A stretch of DNA of 64,000 nucleotides from Asticcacaulis excentricus (lineage in GTDB: Bacteria > Pseudomonadota > Alphaproteobacteria > Caulobacterales > Caulobacteraceae), in the NCBI RefSeq assembly GCF_003966695.1, contig NZ_AP018829.1:124001-188000 (forward strand). The letters are read 5' to 3'. The notes beneath the pieces were generated by a model that did no database searches, was not told where the DNA came from, and saw only the letters and a program-made list of their open reading frames with translations. This document shows positions 17,464 through 25,490 of the stretch, one piece after another. How positions within the stretch are numbered: position 1 is the first letter of the stretch; the number at the start of each line of letters is the position of its first letter. Made by a program: the position numbers and the translations under genes.

Positions 17464-18036
17464 CTAATCCCGATCCGCGCGGGGGACCCGCAGGTCAACC
17501 GATGGCGGCGCCTCGGAAATCAGGTCAGGCCCAAGCTTCTGGGTCAGGAGGCCCATGCCGCGGGCCAGATGCGAGCGCACGCTTGAAGCCGATATACCCA
17601 TCACCTTGCCAGCCTCCTCAGCCGATAACTCGTGCAACCGGCACAGGATGAAGGCGTGGCGGCACTGCGGGGAGAACGTATCAATCGCCGCCATGACCTG
17701 TGCCACGCGCTCTTTGTTCTCTATCACCCTATGCGCATCAGGGGACGCGTCCGCAAAGTACATCGTCTCAAAGCTGGGCAAGGGCTGAAACGGAACCACC
17801 TTGCGACGTTTGAGGATGTTGAGGGAACGGGTGTAGACCATGCGCATCAGATAAACCCGCGGGTTTACGATGGACTGCCATTTCCTGTCGGCGATAACTT
17901 CGGTGAGAACATCCTGAACGAGGTCCTGGGCCGCGTCATTTGTCCCCAGAAGACGGCGCGCGAGTTTCACGAGCGCGGCCTCATTGGGAAGCACAGCGTC
18001 GGCGAACCAGCGGTCAATGTCACGAAACCATTTCAT
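17464..18036 (-). CDS. ECF sigma factor, FecI-like
   Basis: A 190-residue extracytoplasmic-function sigma-70 factor. Region 2 is recognisable (LVKLARRLLGTNDAAQDLVQ ... VNPRVYLMRMVYTRSLN), and region 4 ends with a helix-turn-helix (LHELSAEEAGKVMGISASSVRSHLARG). The following fecR and the STN receptor downstream indicate cell-surface signalling, probably activating the receptor-isopeptidase operon. Its ATG overlaps the stop codon of the preceding XRE regulator gene (ATGA), so the three genes XRE-fecI-fecR should be one transcript. That coupling to an XRE repressor is unusual for FecI/FecR modules. Confidence 0.93.
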   Translation of the reverse strand: MKWFRDIDRWFADAVLPNEAALVKLARRLLGTNDAAQDLVQDVLTEVIADRKWQSIVNPRVYLMRMVYTRSLNILKRRKVVPFQPLPSFETMYFADASPDAHRVIENKERVAQVMAAIDTFSPQCRHAFILCRLHELSAEEAGKVMGISASSVRSHLARGMGLLTQKLGPDLISEAPPSVDLRVPRADRD

Positions 18037-18284
18037 CTGACCTCTCCCGAGACAGGATCAGTTTCAAAAAAGGCGCCGACCGGCACATTGAGCAGTCGAC
18101 CGAGTTTGAAGAGTTCGGCCGGGTGGGCGCGAACGAACCCCGCCTCCATACTCATGAGCGTTTCCGCACCGAGGCCGCTTCGTTCAGACAGGACGGACAC
18201 GGTCAACCGCCGATTTGTTCGGGCCCTGGCGAGGTTCTGTCCGATAACCCTATCCACCTGTGAGGGAGGTAACCTAAACTGCAT
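18033..18284 (-). CDS. XRE-family regulator coupled to the FecI gene
   Basis: An 83-residue single-domain helix-turn-helix protein (IGQNLARARTNRRLTVSVLS, then ERSGLGAETLMSMEAG, ending in GRLLNVPVGAFFE). The start at 18284 is chosen because a strong GGAGGA lies 6 bases upstream; the frame stays open further upstream, but that extension is Cys/Arg-rich and unlikely. The stop overlaps the sigma factor start by 4 bases. It may repress its own operon and so gate production of the sigma factor. Confidence 0.8.
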   Translation of the reverse strand: MQFRLPPSQVDRVIGQNLARARTNRRLTVSVLSERSGLGAETLMSMEAGFVRAHPAELFKLGRLLNVPVGAFFETDPVSGEVR

Positions 18285-18439
18285 ATTCGCTCCTCCCACC
18301 TTTGCGGAACTATCGGTCCTGCGTTTTGAACGGGTCCCACATCGGTCGCATCGGGCGATCTCGAAAAAGCTACCCTCCATTTCGATGAACAAATTGTAGA
18401 TAGAATGGTCCAACTTGTACATATCCAAGGTAGAGGTTT

Positions 18440-18456
18440 AAGAACATTTTGTTCTT
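18440..18456. promoter_or_regulatory. Palindromic operator touching the start codon (copy 1)
   Basis: AAGAACATTTTGTTCTT has perfect 7-base arms around TTT and ends on the base before ATG at 18457. There is no room for a ribosome-binding site, so the message may be leaderless or the site may block initiation. The same site stands at 18862-18878. Confidence 0.75.
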
Positions 18457-18765
18457 ATGGAGACCTTGGCGACCCGACTAAAGGAACGAGCGCGGATTCT
18501 CGGCATCACGCATGTTGAAGCTGCGCGCAGGGCCGGATTGGATCGGAGAAACTACGGCCATTATGTGAGCGGGCGGAGCCGACCGAACTACGAAAATCTC
18601 ATAAAAATCGCTGATGCTCTGCACACCACTCCCAATTACTTGCTTGGCTACAGGCAATCAGACAAACCCGAACTCGATCAGTTGATCGGAGCCTGTCAGG
18701 CACTTAGTGGCGAGGAACTCAGGGTGCTGATCGGGACAGCCGAAACTTTGGCGAAATTGCGCTGA
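18457..18765 (+). CDS. XRE-family transcriptional regulator
   Basis: A 102-residue repressor-like protein with an N-terminal helix-turn-helix (LGITHVEAARRAGLDRRNYG, then HYVSGRSRPNYENLIKIAD) and a short helical C-terminal tail (DQLIGACQALSGEELRVLIG) probably used for dimerisation. It is a paralogue of the next gene, sharing the HYV(S/T)GRS.P motif and tail pattern. The palindrome AAGAACATTTTGTTCTT abuts its ATG, suggesting autorepression. It is divergent from the XRE-fecI-fecR operon, so the two could share control. Confidence 0.87.
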   Translation: METLATRLKERARILGITHVEAARRAGLDRRNYGHYVSGRSRPNYENLIKIADALHTTPNYLLGYRQSDKPELDQLIGACQALSGEELRVLIGTAETLAKLR

Positions 18766-18861
18766 CTTTTAAAAGGCACCCAAAATCAGACTATATGGGC
18801 GGGATTCGGAACATAATGTAGTTCAAAAACTACATATACTTCATATCATTTCGGCCGACCT

Positions 18862-18878
18862 GAGAACATTTTGTTCTC
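18862..18878. promoter_or_regulatory. Palindromic operator touching the start codon (copy 2)
   Basis: GAGAACATTTTGTTCTC differs from copy 1 only in the matched outer base of each arm, so the symmetry is kept. It again ends directly before ATG (18879). Confidence 0.75.
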
Positions 18879-19196
18879 ATGGATGCCTTTGCAAAGAATA
18901 TTCGTGCGCGCGCTGAGCAACTCGGGATGTCAAACGCCGAGGTGGCAGAGAGGTTAGGATTAGATCCCCGTCGTTATGGTCATTACGTAACAGGGCGCAG
19001 CGAACCGGACCTAGCTACCGTTGTTAAAATAGCGAACGTTTTAAAATCATCACCAAATCTACTCTTAGGCTTTGAGTTGGACTCGGTGAATAGCCGCGTC
19101 TCTCAACTGGTTGCGACGTGCAAATTTCTAAATGACACGCAGCTCGACATGCTTATTGATCTCGCCGAGACGACAGCAAAAAAGTCCCAGCCCTGA
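18879..19196 (+). CDS. XRE-family transcriptional regulator (paralogue)
   Basis: A 105-residue helix-turn-helix protein (LGMSNAEVAERLGLDPRRYG, then HYVTGRSEPDLATVVKIANV) similar along its whole length to the product of 18457-18765, including the C-terminal dimerisation-like tail (SQLVATCKFLNDTQLDMLID). Its start codon is preceded directly by the second copy of the palindrome. The pair looks like a tandem duplication that carried its operator; the two repressors may cross-regulate. Confidence 0.87.
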   Translation: MDAFAKNIRARAEQLGMSNAEVAERLGLDPRRYGHYVTGRSEPDLATVVKIANVLKSSPNLLLGFELDSVNSRVSQLVATCKFLNDTQLDMLIDLAETTAKKSQP

Positions 19197-19309
19197 GCGG
19201 TGTCGGCGCCTGACAACAGCGGATCAATTTTTTGTTGCAAATTAAGAAATCCAAACCACAATAAGTTTAGCTCAGATTCGGCGAGCAAATCCTTTTCGCA
19301 TGGCATCCC

Positions 19310-19729
19310 ATGGACGCAGATCACAAAGCACCGGAGCCCGTGGACCTGCACGTTGGGGCGATGCTGCGTAAGCGGCGGCGCAGTCTTGGCATGTCACAGG
19401 ACGTGCTGGCCACAGCGCTTGGGGTAACGGCCCAGCAGGTCCAGAAGTACGAGACCGCCGGCAGCCGCATCAGTGCGTCCAAGCTGTTTGAAGCCGCACA
19501 GGCCTTAAGCGTCCGGGTCTCCTACTTCTTCGAAGACCTCAGCGCTGAGGCAGAGTTAGGCGGGGCCGATATGCGGTCTGAGGTGGCGGTGTTTCTGGAG
19601 TGTCCCGAAGGTCTGGAAATGGCGTCCGTGTTTCCGCGCATCGAAGACCCAAACGTTCGTAAGCAGTTCCTCGGTCTGGCGCGCGCTATGGCGACGCCGA
19701 GGCCAGAGACCCGAGTACCGGAGGTGTAG
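19310..19729 (+). CDS. XRE-family regulator with C-terminal extension
   Basis: A 139-residue regulator. The helix-turn-helix lies at about residues 14-72 (GAMLRKRRRSLGMSQDVLAT ... ALGVTAQQVQKYETAGSRIS), followed by a short helical region (LEMASVFPRIEDPNVRKQFL). It belongs to the alphaproteobacterial type seen near conjugation genes and resembles the regulator at 39416-39802 (shared QQVQKYE and RISAS motifs). A hairpin terminator follows it. It may control luxR/luxI or the transfer genes. Confidence 0.87.
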   Translation: MDADHKAPEPVDLHVGAMLRKRRRSLGMSQDVLATALGVTAQQVQKYETAGSRISASKLFEAAQALSVRVSYFFEDLSAEAELGGADMRSEVAVFLECPEGLEMASVFPRIEDPNVRKQFLGLARAMATPRPETRVPEV

Positions 19730-19767
19730 CCCGGAAACGGGAGAGGCGCACCTCATCGCGTTTCAAT

Positions 19768-19799
19768 AAACCGCGGGTCGGCCCGTGACGCCGCGGTTT
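19768..19799 (+). terminator. Hairpin after the XRE gene
   Basis: AAACCGCGG and CCGCGGTTT form a perfect 9-bp stem across a 14-base loop, between the XRE gene and luxR. Confidence 0.6.
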
Positions 19800-19818
19800 G
19801 TGACATGACGAGGGGAAA

Positions 19819-20568
19819 ATGCCGCATACCCTATTAAGCGCCACCTGGTTCACCTTCGTAGAGGAGAGTGCCAAAGCGCAAACCCGCGAAGACGTTCTCG
19901 ACAGCTTCGGGCGCGCCGTGATGGCGCTCGGCTTTGACATGTACAATGTCTCCCTGATCCGGGATTTCGATTTCCCGGCAAGCCATCTGGGCTTCGGACT
20001 GAAAACCACCTACCCCGAGGACTGGCAAAAATATTACGCTGACCGCAACTGCGTGCGCTTCGATCCGGTCGCCAATCTCGCCAAGGGCTATGTCAGCCCC
20101 TTCTACTGGAGCGAGATAGACCGTCTCGCCCCTCTCTCCGCCCTGCAAAAGAGCTTTCTCAGCCTCGCCGAAGAGGCCGGACTGAACAATGGCATAGGCC
20201 TGCCCTTTATGGGGCCAGCGACCCTGATCGGCGGTGTGGCGCTCGCGACCTCATCAAAGACCGATGAACACCTGAGGGACCTCAATTCGCTGTGGGCCTT
20301 TTCCTCGCTCCTCTACCGGCGTCTGAAAGAGCTTGCCCTCCAGCACCGGCCGCCGCCAGGCTCCCTCGCCGGGCTCACCCCGCGCGAAATCGATATCCTG
20401 CAACTGGCCTCCCATGGCATCACTGATCGCGAACTGGGCAGGCAACTCGCGATCACCGAGAACACCGTCAACAGCCATTTCCGGAAGATCTTCGAAAAAC
20501 TCGGCGTCAATAACCGCATTCACGCCATCTCCTGCGCGGTACGATTAAACCTGATCAATCCCGCCTAA
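19819..20568 (+). CDS. LuxR-family quorum-sensing regulator
   Basis: A 249-residue regulator with an N-terminal autoinducer-binding domain (residues about 15-170; YPEDWQKYYADRNCVRFDPV carries the usual W, Y and D ligand residues) and a C-terminal LuxR helix-turn-helix (LTPREIDILQLASHGITDRE, then LAITENTVNSHFRKIFEKLG). The acyl-homoserine lactone synthase gene is the next gene on the same strand. Upstream of traG, this pair should couple conjugation to cell density, as in rhizobial symbiosis islands and Ti plasmids. No clear lux-box palindrome was found in the short gaps around it. Confidence 0.93.
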   Translation: MPHTLLSATWFTFVEESAKAQTREDVLDSFGRAVMALGFDMYNVSLIRDFDFPASHLGFGLKTTYPEDWQKYYADRNCVRFDPVANLAKGYVSPFYWSEIDRLAPLSALQKSFLSLAEEAGLNNGIGLPFMGPATLIGGVALATSSKTDEHLRDLNSLWAFSSLLYRRLKELALQHRPPPGSLAGLTPREIDILQLASHGITDRELGRQLAITENTVNSHFRKIFEKLGVNNRIHAISCAVRLNLINPA

Positions 20569-20638
20569 CCCTTACGGGTGATGCCGAATCGCAAACGCGT
20601 CTGACATCTTCAATGCTCTGTCCACGGAGGATTGAAGG

Positions 20639-21274
20639 ATGTTATCGATCGTTTCGGCCCGCACGATTAGTCAGTGTCCCTCTCTGTACCTGAGCCAGTT
20701 CCGCCTGCGTCACAGGCAGTTCATTGAGCGCCAGAAGTACGACGTCAAAATCATCGAGGATATGGAGTTCGATGAATACGACACTCTGGTGTCGGCCTAT
20801 CTCGTCTACAGCGAAGACGGAAAAACCGCTCTGGGCTGCAGCCGGCTGACTCCCGTCGCCTACGGGTGCATGCTGAAGGACCACTTCCCGGACCTCGTCG
20901 AGGATCACTCGATCTTCAGCAGCGAGCGCACCTGGGAAGGTACGCGTTTTTGCATCGACAACGCCCTGCCCGCCGACAAACGACGACACATCCTCCAGCA
21001 ACTCGCCGCGGGCTATCTGGAATTTGGCCTCAGCCGGGGAGCGGACCGCATCATCGGTCTGATGCCCACCCTGATCCTGCGTAGCGTCTTCGCCCGCAAC
21101 GGGATTCCCCTGACACCGCTTGGGCCCGTCCGCGCCATAGGCATTCACTCGAAAATTCAGGCGGCGGCCATTGAGATAACCGAAGACGCCTACCTCGCCG
21201 CGTGCGCTGTCACCGGGATCAACCGTCCTCTCGGTTTGATCGGTGCGCAGGGTCAGGTTCGCGATGTCGCCTGA
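20639..21274 (+). CDS. LuxI-family acyl-homoserine lactone synthase
   Basis: A 211-residue autoinducer synthase that would make acyl-homoserine lactone from S-adenosylmethionine and an acyl carrier. Key residues match LuxI numbering: Arg24, Phe28, Asp45, Asp48, Arg69 (GCSRL), and Glu100/Arg103 (WEGTRF). The usual Trp34 is a Tyr here (RQKYDV), a conservative change near the active site. A good AGGATTGAAGG site precedes the ATG. The gene overlaps the next small gene by 11 bases. Confidence 0.93.
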   Translation: MLSIVSARTISQCPSLYLSQFRLRHRQFIERQKYDVKIIEDMEFDEYDTLVSAYLVYSEDGKTALGCSRLTPVAYGCMLKDHFPDLVEDHSIFSSERTWEGTRFCIDNALPADKRRHILQQLAAGYLEFGLSRGADRIIGLMPTLILRSVFARNGIPLTPLGPVRAIGIHSKIQAAAIEITEDAYLAACAVTGINRPLGLIGAQGQVRDVA

Positions 21275-21491
21275 TGACGACCTGCCCACAGCGGAAGACC
21301 CGGATATGGTGGCCGAACGCATCGTTGCCGCCCTGCGTTTTCTGCTGGAAACCGCGCAAGCCTCAAACCTGACCTATCTGGTCCCTCACCTGACGCGATG
21401 CGTGACGGCGAGCGAAAGCGCCTATGTTAAAGAACGGCGACGGCGGTTTCGCAAACAGCCTAATGGCCATTCCTCCGGGAACGGACGATAA
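21264..21491 (+). CDS. Small protein overlapping luxI, unknown
   Basis: A 75-residue protein starting MSPDDDLPTAEDPDMVAERI inside the end of luxI (11-base overlap), with a helical centre and a very basic tail (KERRRRFRKQPNGHSSG). I do not recognise it. Its overlap with luxI and position before traG suggest co-expression; it might modulate quorum sensing or transfer, but that is a guess. Confidence 0.6.
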   Translation: MSPDDDLPTAEDPDMVAERIVAALRFLLETAQASNLTYLVPHLTRCVTASESAYVKERRRRFRKQPNGHSSGNGR

Positions 21492-21616
21492 CTACGCACC
21501 TCTACGCTTCGGCTTCTACTCATCTGATCGCCTTTCTATTCCTTCGCCCGCTGGCTTGTAGGCATTGCCGACCGAGCCTTGGTGGCCGATCCTTCCCGTT
21601 CAAGCTGGAGGGCGAC

Positions 21617-23590
21617 ATGCCATCATCCCGGATCATGTGGGGGCAAATCTTCGCGGTGATTGCGACGGTGATCATCGCCGTCTGGGCGGCCACCCAATAC
21701 ACGGCCTGGCGTCTGGGGTTTCAGGCCGGCCTAGGCGTTGCGTGGCTGCAAGGGCTGGGCGTGCCTGTCTATCCGCCCCACGCGTTTTTCCTGTGGTGGT
21801 ATGCCTATGACGCCTACGCCCCCAGGGTGTTTCTTGAAGGCGCGGTCATTGCCTCAGGGGGCAGTTTACTGGCCGTACCCCTGTCCCTCATCCTCTCAAG
21901 CTGGCGCACCCGAGCGTCAAGAAAAACCGACACCTACGGGTCGGCGCAATGGGCCGATCTGGATGCCATTCGCGCAAACCACTTGCTGGGCCCGGATGGC
22001 ATTGTGCTGGGCAAATGTGGCAAGGACTACATCCGTCACAACGGGGCTGAACACGTTCTTTGTTTTGCGCCCACGCGCTCTGGCAAGGGGGTGGGACTGG
22101 TCGTGCCCACGCTTTTGACATGGCCGGGCAGCGCCATCATCCACGACATCAAGGGCGAAAACTGGCAGCTGACGGCAGGGTTTCGGGCAAGCTTCGGGCG
22201 CGTCCTTCGCTTCGATCCGACCGCCTTATCATCGGCCGCCTATAACCCCCTCATGGAAATCCGCCGGGGTGAGTGGGAGGTGCGCGATGTGCAAAACATC
22301 GCCGATGTTCTGGTCGACCCCGAAGGCAGTCTGGAGCGACGCAATCATTGGGAAAAGACGAGCCACAGTCTCCTGGTCGGCGCCATCCTGCACGTCCTCT
22401 ACGCCGAAGCCGATAAAACGCTTGCCGGGGTCGCCAATTTTCTGTCGGACCCGCAGCGCTCTCTCGCCACGACCATGTCCGCCATGATGACGACACCTCA
22501 TCTGGGGGATGTAGGCCCGCACCCCGTTGTCGCCTCGGCAGCCCGCGAACTCCTCAACAAATCCGAGAATGAAAGGTCAGGCGTCCTCTCCACCGCCATG
22601 TCCTTTCTGGGGCTCTACCGCGATCCGGTCGTCGCCGCCGTCACCGGGCGGTCCGACTGGCGCATCGCCGATCTCGTCGATCCGCAGACCCCGACAAGCC
22701 TTTATCTGGTCGTGCCGCCCTCTGACATCAGCCGGACCAAGCCCCTGATCCGTCTGATCCTGAACCAGATTGGACGGCGCCTCACCGAAGAACTGAACCC
22801 TGGCGCGCGTCAGCGACTGTTGTTGATGCTCGATGAGTTTCCCGCGCTCGGTCGCCTCGATTTCTTTGAAAGCGCCCTGGCATTCATGGCCGGTTATGGC
22901 ATTCGCTCCGTGCTGATCGCCCAAAGTCTCAACCAGATCGAAAAAGCCTACGGCGCCAACAATTCGATCCTCGATAATTGTCATGTGCGCGTGGCCTTTG
23001 CGACTAATGATGAGCGCACCGCCCGCCGCATATCTGAAGCCCTCGGCACGGCGACCGAACAACGCGACCAGAAAAACTTCGCTGGCCACCGTCTGAGCCC
23101 CTGGCTCAGCCATCTGATGGTCTCGCGCTCAGAAACCGCCCGCCCGCTCCTGACGCCCGGCGAAGTCATGCAACTTCCCCCGTCGGACGCCATCGTCATG
23201 GTCTCCGGCATGGCGCCCCTTCGCGCCAAAAAGGTGCGCTATTATGAGGATGGCCGGTTTGGAGAGCGCGTCCTTTCGCCCCCCAAGCGATCCTCACAAC
23301 TCCCCGGCCGCCCCGACGACTGGACTCGGCTGCCGCTGAGACAACCCGTGACCTGTACTCAGGCAATCGAGGAACCGCCCGCCGTCGCGACGACAAAAGG
23401 CAAGGAAAAGCGTCTGCAACACGAACTTGGGGAAACTGCAAAATCGGTTCAACCATCACTGCCTTTTGACTACGGGCCATCGCAAGAGCGCAGAAAATCT
23501 CAGATCGCCCAGCTTCACGAAGCCCAACGCTCCAGCGGCTCTCTGGCCCAGCAAGCGGTGCTTGATCCAGATGACGGAATAAGCTTGTGA
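21617..23590 (+). CDS. traG: TraG/VirD4-type conjugative coupling protein
   Basis: A 657-residue type IV coupling protein that brings the relaxase-DNA complex to the Trb secretion channel. Two N-terminal membrane segments (about residues 10-30 and 70-95) precede the Walker A motif APTRSGKG at 151-158. The Walker B region RLLLMLDEFPALGRLD is near 400. The tail is Pro/Lys-rich and poorly conserved. GGAGG lies 6 bases before the ATG. The CopG-like gene follows 10 bases after its stop. In related elements trbB comes next, but here it lies about 19.5 kb away. No relaxase gene is seen nearby. Confidence 0.95.
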   Translation: MPSSRIMWGQIFAVIATVIIAVWAATQYTAWRLGFQAGLGVAWLQGLGVPVYPPHAFFLWWYAYDAYAPRVFLEGAVIASGGSLLAVPLSLILSSWRTRASRKTDTYGSAQWADLDAIRANHLLGPDGIVLGKCGKDYIRHNGAEHVLCFAPTRSGKGVGLVVPTLLTWPGSAIIHDIKGENWQLTAGFRASFGRVLRFDPTALSSAAYNPLMEIRRGEWEVRDVQNIADVLVDPEGSLERRNHWEKTSHSLLVGAILHVLYAEADKTLAGVANFLSDPQRSLATTMSAMMTTPHLGDVGPHPVVASAARELLNKSENERSGVLSTAMSFLGLYRDPVVAAVTGRSDWRIADLVDPQTPTSLYLVVPPSDISRTKPLIRLILNQIGRRLTEELNPGARQRLLLMLDEFPALGRLDFFESALAFMAGYGIRSVLIAQSLNQIEKAYGANNSILDNCHVRVAFATNDERTARRISEALGTATEQRDQKNFAGHRLSPWLSHLMVSRSETARPLLTPGEVMQLPPSDAIVMVSGMAPLRAKKVRYYEDGRFGERVLSPPKRSSQLPGRPDDWTRLPLRQPVTCTQAIEEPPAVATTKGKEKRLQHELGETAKSVQPSLPFDYGPSQERRKSQIAQLHEAQRSSGSLAQQAVLDPDDGISL

Positions 23591-23600
23591 GAGAAGCGCC

Positions 23601-23996
23601 ATGAAGAAGGTACGGATGACAATCTATCTCGAACCAGACGTGCATGCCCACCTTGCGGATTATGCCGCGCGTCGTCGTCAACCGCTCTCGATCATGGTCG
23701 AAGCCGCTGTTGCGGCCTTCGTGGATCCTGAGGCACGAGAGAGCCAGATGCTGCGTCGTCTCAGTCGCATGGACCGCCAGCTCGAAAAGCTGTCGAGAGA
23801 CACGAACATCTCAATCGAGGGGTTCTTCGTGTTTATCTGGCTTTGGCTCGCAGCAAATCCCTCAAACCCTGAACCTGACGCCGCCACACGCGCGTCGGTT
23901 ACCGAGCGATACGATAGATACATGGAAGCCTTGGGGCAGCGCCTCGCGAGAGGTGCAAAAAGCAGCGATAGGTTGGCTTCAGCGGAGGAGACCTGA
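23601..23996 (+). CDS. CopG-like ribbon-helix-helix protein of trb loci
   Basis: A 131-residue protein with an N-terminal ribbon-helix-helix pattern (KKVRMTIYLEPDVHAHLADY, then SIMVEAAVAAFV). A coiled segment (residues about 48-70) and a hydrophobic stretch (GFFVFIWLWLA, 77-87) follow, and the tail is charged. Proteins of this type regularly sit between traG and trbB in sphingomonad-type conjugative elements and probably repress the transfer genes. The normal neighbour trbB is displaced by the cargo region that begins directly after this gene. Confidence 0.88.
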   Translation: MKKVRMTIYLEPDVHAHLADYAARRRQPLSIMVEAAVAAFVDPEARESQMLRRLSRMDRQLEKLSRDTNISIEGFFVFIWLWLAANPSNPEPDAATRASVTERYDRYMEALGQRLARGAKSSDRLASAEET

Positions 23997-24210
23997 AAGA
24001 TCCGACCGTTCCAAAAGGATGGTGCGACAAGCCTGGTCCTTGCGAGGGATCGCCCCTTCTCTTTGAACTTCAAAAGCGGTTGCCTTTTCCTATTGCCAGG
24101 GAACGATTGTCAGAGAAGCGCCCACTGCGGACGTTCCAGGAACGCTAGAAGTCTGGTCCGATAGCGGACCTCCAACCGCACCCTTGGGACAATCACCTGT
24201 ACGGTAGCTG

Positions 24211-24640
24211 AATCTTCTCAGAAGTTGGAGCCTCCAGCAAACCCGGGGCGGCTCAGTCCTTTTTGCACGCCGGTCTACAGCCAGTCTTTTTTACGCGTCT
24301 GGTCATGACGGATCAGAAAGCGATGCAACACAAATTGACTGATTACAATGCCTTTCAAAGACAAGGCATCGCGCAGTTCGTGGAGTGTGCTGCCGCGGGT
24401 GTCCGCGAGCCAGCCCAGTATAGCCTCAGCGTGGGCCTCGGTTTTTCGAGATCGGCGATCGCCCCCTTGGGGGACTGGGGCGCAGGTGCCCCCGATCTTT
24501 CTCTTGATGGCGACAACGGCTTACGCTGGCGGCGCTCACATTATACCGTCCTCCAGCATCCCTGTGCGTCGCGCCACCTGCCACCGCAGCCAGAACGCGT
24601 TCCCGAATATCCACCGAAAGTGCAGTTGCCATACCAGTAG
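24211..24640 (-). mobile_element. Insertion-sequence scars: IS3-type end and frameshifted IS630-like transposase start
   Basis: At 24211-24256 the sequence resembles a terminal repeat common in alphaproteobacterial IS3-family elements (on the minus strand it contains GAGCCGCCCCGGGTTT and GGAGGCTCCAACTTC). From 24632 down to about 24260 the minus strand begins an IS630-type transposase (MATALSVDIRERVLAAVAGG...), which then continues only through frameshifts. No complete transposase remains. The rest of 23997-24867 has no gene that I can support. Confidence 0.65.
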
Positions 24641-24867
24641 GCCTCCCTGTCGACAGACAACTTGAACCAGATCATCGCTGATTTGGGAATCCCCCCCGAT
24701 TCATTCGGAAGGGGAAACGCTCTAGCCTGGTTTTCGACTCCCGGTTACGGCGTGACCGCTCATAGCGCCGACATCACAAAAAAAGCAAATGTTCGTCAAC
24801 TGTTCTTCAACTTGGTCGTTTCGCAGCGACGGGGCCATTGGGCTGAAAACGTGAGCGAAGAGCAGCG

Positions 24868-25113
24868 TTACCAATCCAAATGAACCGGACACCGAGTGGC
24901 GACAAAACGGGCTTTCACCGACATGTAACAACCACAGAAACCGCACACGAGCCGCGCCTGTGCGATGTCACGATGAGGACACTTCGAACAAAGAGCAATT
25001 CTAGCGTCAAAAACTTCAGAAGCTACAAATGCAAGCCCTGTTTTCAATACATCTGAAGCTGTCGCAATAAATGAATTTGAAGGTACATCTTCGATCATTC
25101 GATCCTCTCTCAT
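24868..25113 (-). CDS. Small zinc-ribbon protein at the end of the microcin operon
   Basis: An 81-residue protein with a Cys pattern CSKCPHRD ... CGFCGCYMSVKARF ... CP, which looks like a metal-binding ribbon of the type in small DUF6171-like proteins. Its start overlaps the thioredoxin-like gene stop (ATGA), so it is the last gene of the six-gene minus-strand operon. It has no signal peptide and is probably cytoplasmic. It could be an immunity protein, since it is the only small cytoplasmic orphan of the operon, but nothing proves this. Base composition is AT-rich like the rest of the operon. Confidence 0.75.
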   Translation of the reverse strand: MREDRMIEDVPSNSFIATASDVLKTGLAFVASEVFDARIALCSKCPHRDIAQARLVCGFCGCYMSVKARFVATRCPVHLDW

Positions 25114-25490
25114 GACGCGTCCATATCCTCATTCTGCTTCACGCAATTATAGATAAGTTCATGCAGCTTTTCAGCGTGTTCCCGCGGAGATCCTTCTGAA
25201 TAAAACCCAGCCCACTTCCGACGCAATTGACCTTTTTGAAAAAAAAGAAAGCCGGGAAACTCAGCCAATTTAAAAATTTCCAAGACTTTATCTAAAGCAT
25301 CATCTTCTGCTGTAATCCAAGTGAATACTGCAACGTCCATTTCCATTTCCACAATAGATAATAACGTTTCACTCAAATTGTGGCAGGGTTTACATCCGTC
25401 CATACCTACCATCAAGAAGCAGGCATCGCATTGCGTTATTTCGGCTTGAACCTGCGCAAACGTTAGGCCATGGAGATCAATTAATTGCAT
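25110..25490 (-). CDS. Thioredoxin-like protein with CKPC active site
   Basis: A 126-residue protein with a thioredoxin fold pattern: active-site Cys33-Lys-Pro-Cys36 (MVGMDGCKPCHNL), a central strand region (DVAVFTWITAED), cis-Pro-like EFPGFLFFQKGQ and a C-terminal helix. No signal peptide is visible with the start chosen at 25490, which overlaps the preceding gene by 10 bases; a longer upstream reading exists but lies inside that gene. In an operon whose precursor has six cysteines, it may act on precursor thiols or disulfides. It lies between the ClpP-fold gene and the zinc-ribbon gene. Confidence 0.85.
   Translation of the reverse strand: MQLIDLHGLTFAQVQAEITQCDACFLMVGMDGCKPCHNLSETLLSIVEMEMDVAVFTWITAEDDALDKVLEIFKLAEFPGFLFFQKGQLRRKWAGFYSEGSPREHAEKLHELIYNCVKQNEDMDAS

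Noticed and set aside
18440-18456. LexA site at the GAAC...GTTC palindrome
   Set aside because: The spacing is an inverted GAAC-N5-GTTC, not the alphaproteobacterial direct repeat GTTC-N7-GTTC or the Bacillus-type GAAC-N4-GTTC. An XRE operator explains the two symmetrical copies better.
24000-24870. CRISPR array or tRNA cluster in the gene-poor stretch
   Set aside because: No regularly spaced repeats and no cloverleaf-like sequence; the stretch is explained by IS scars.
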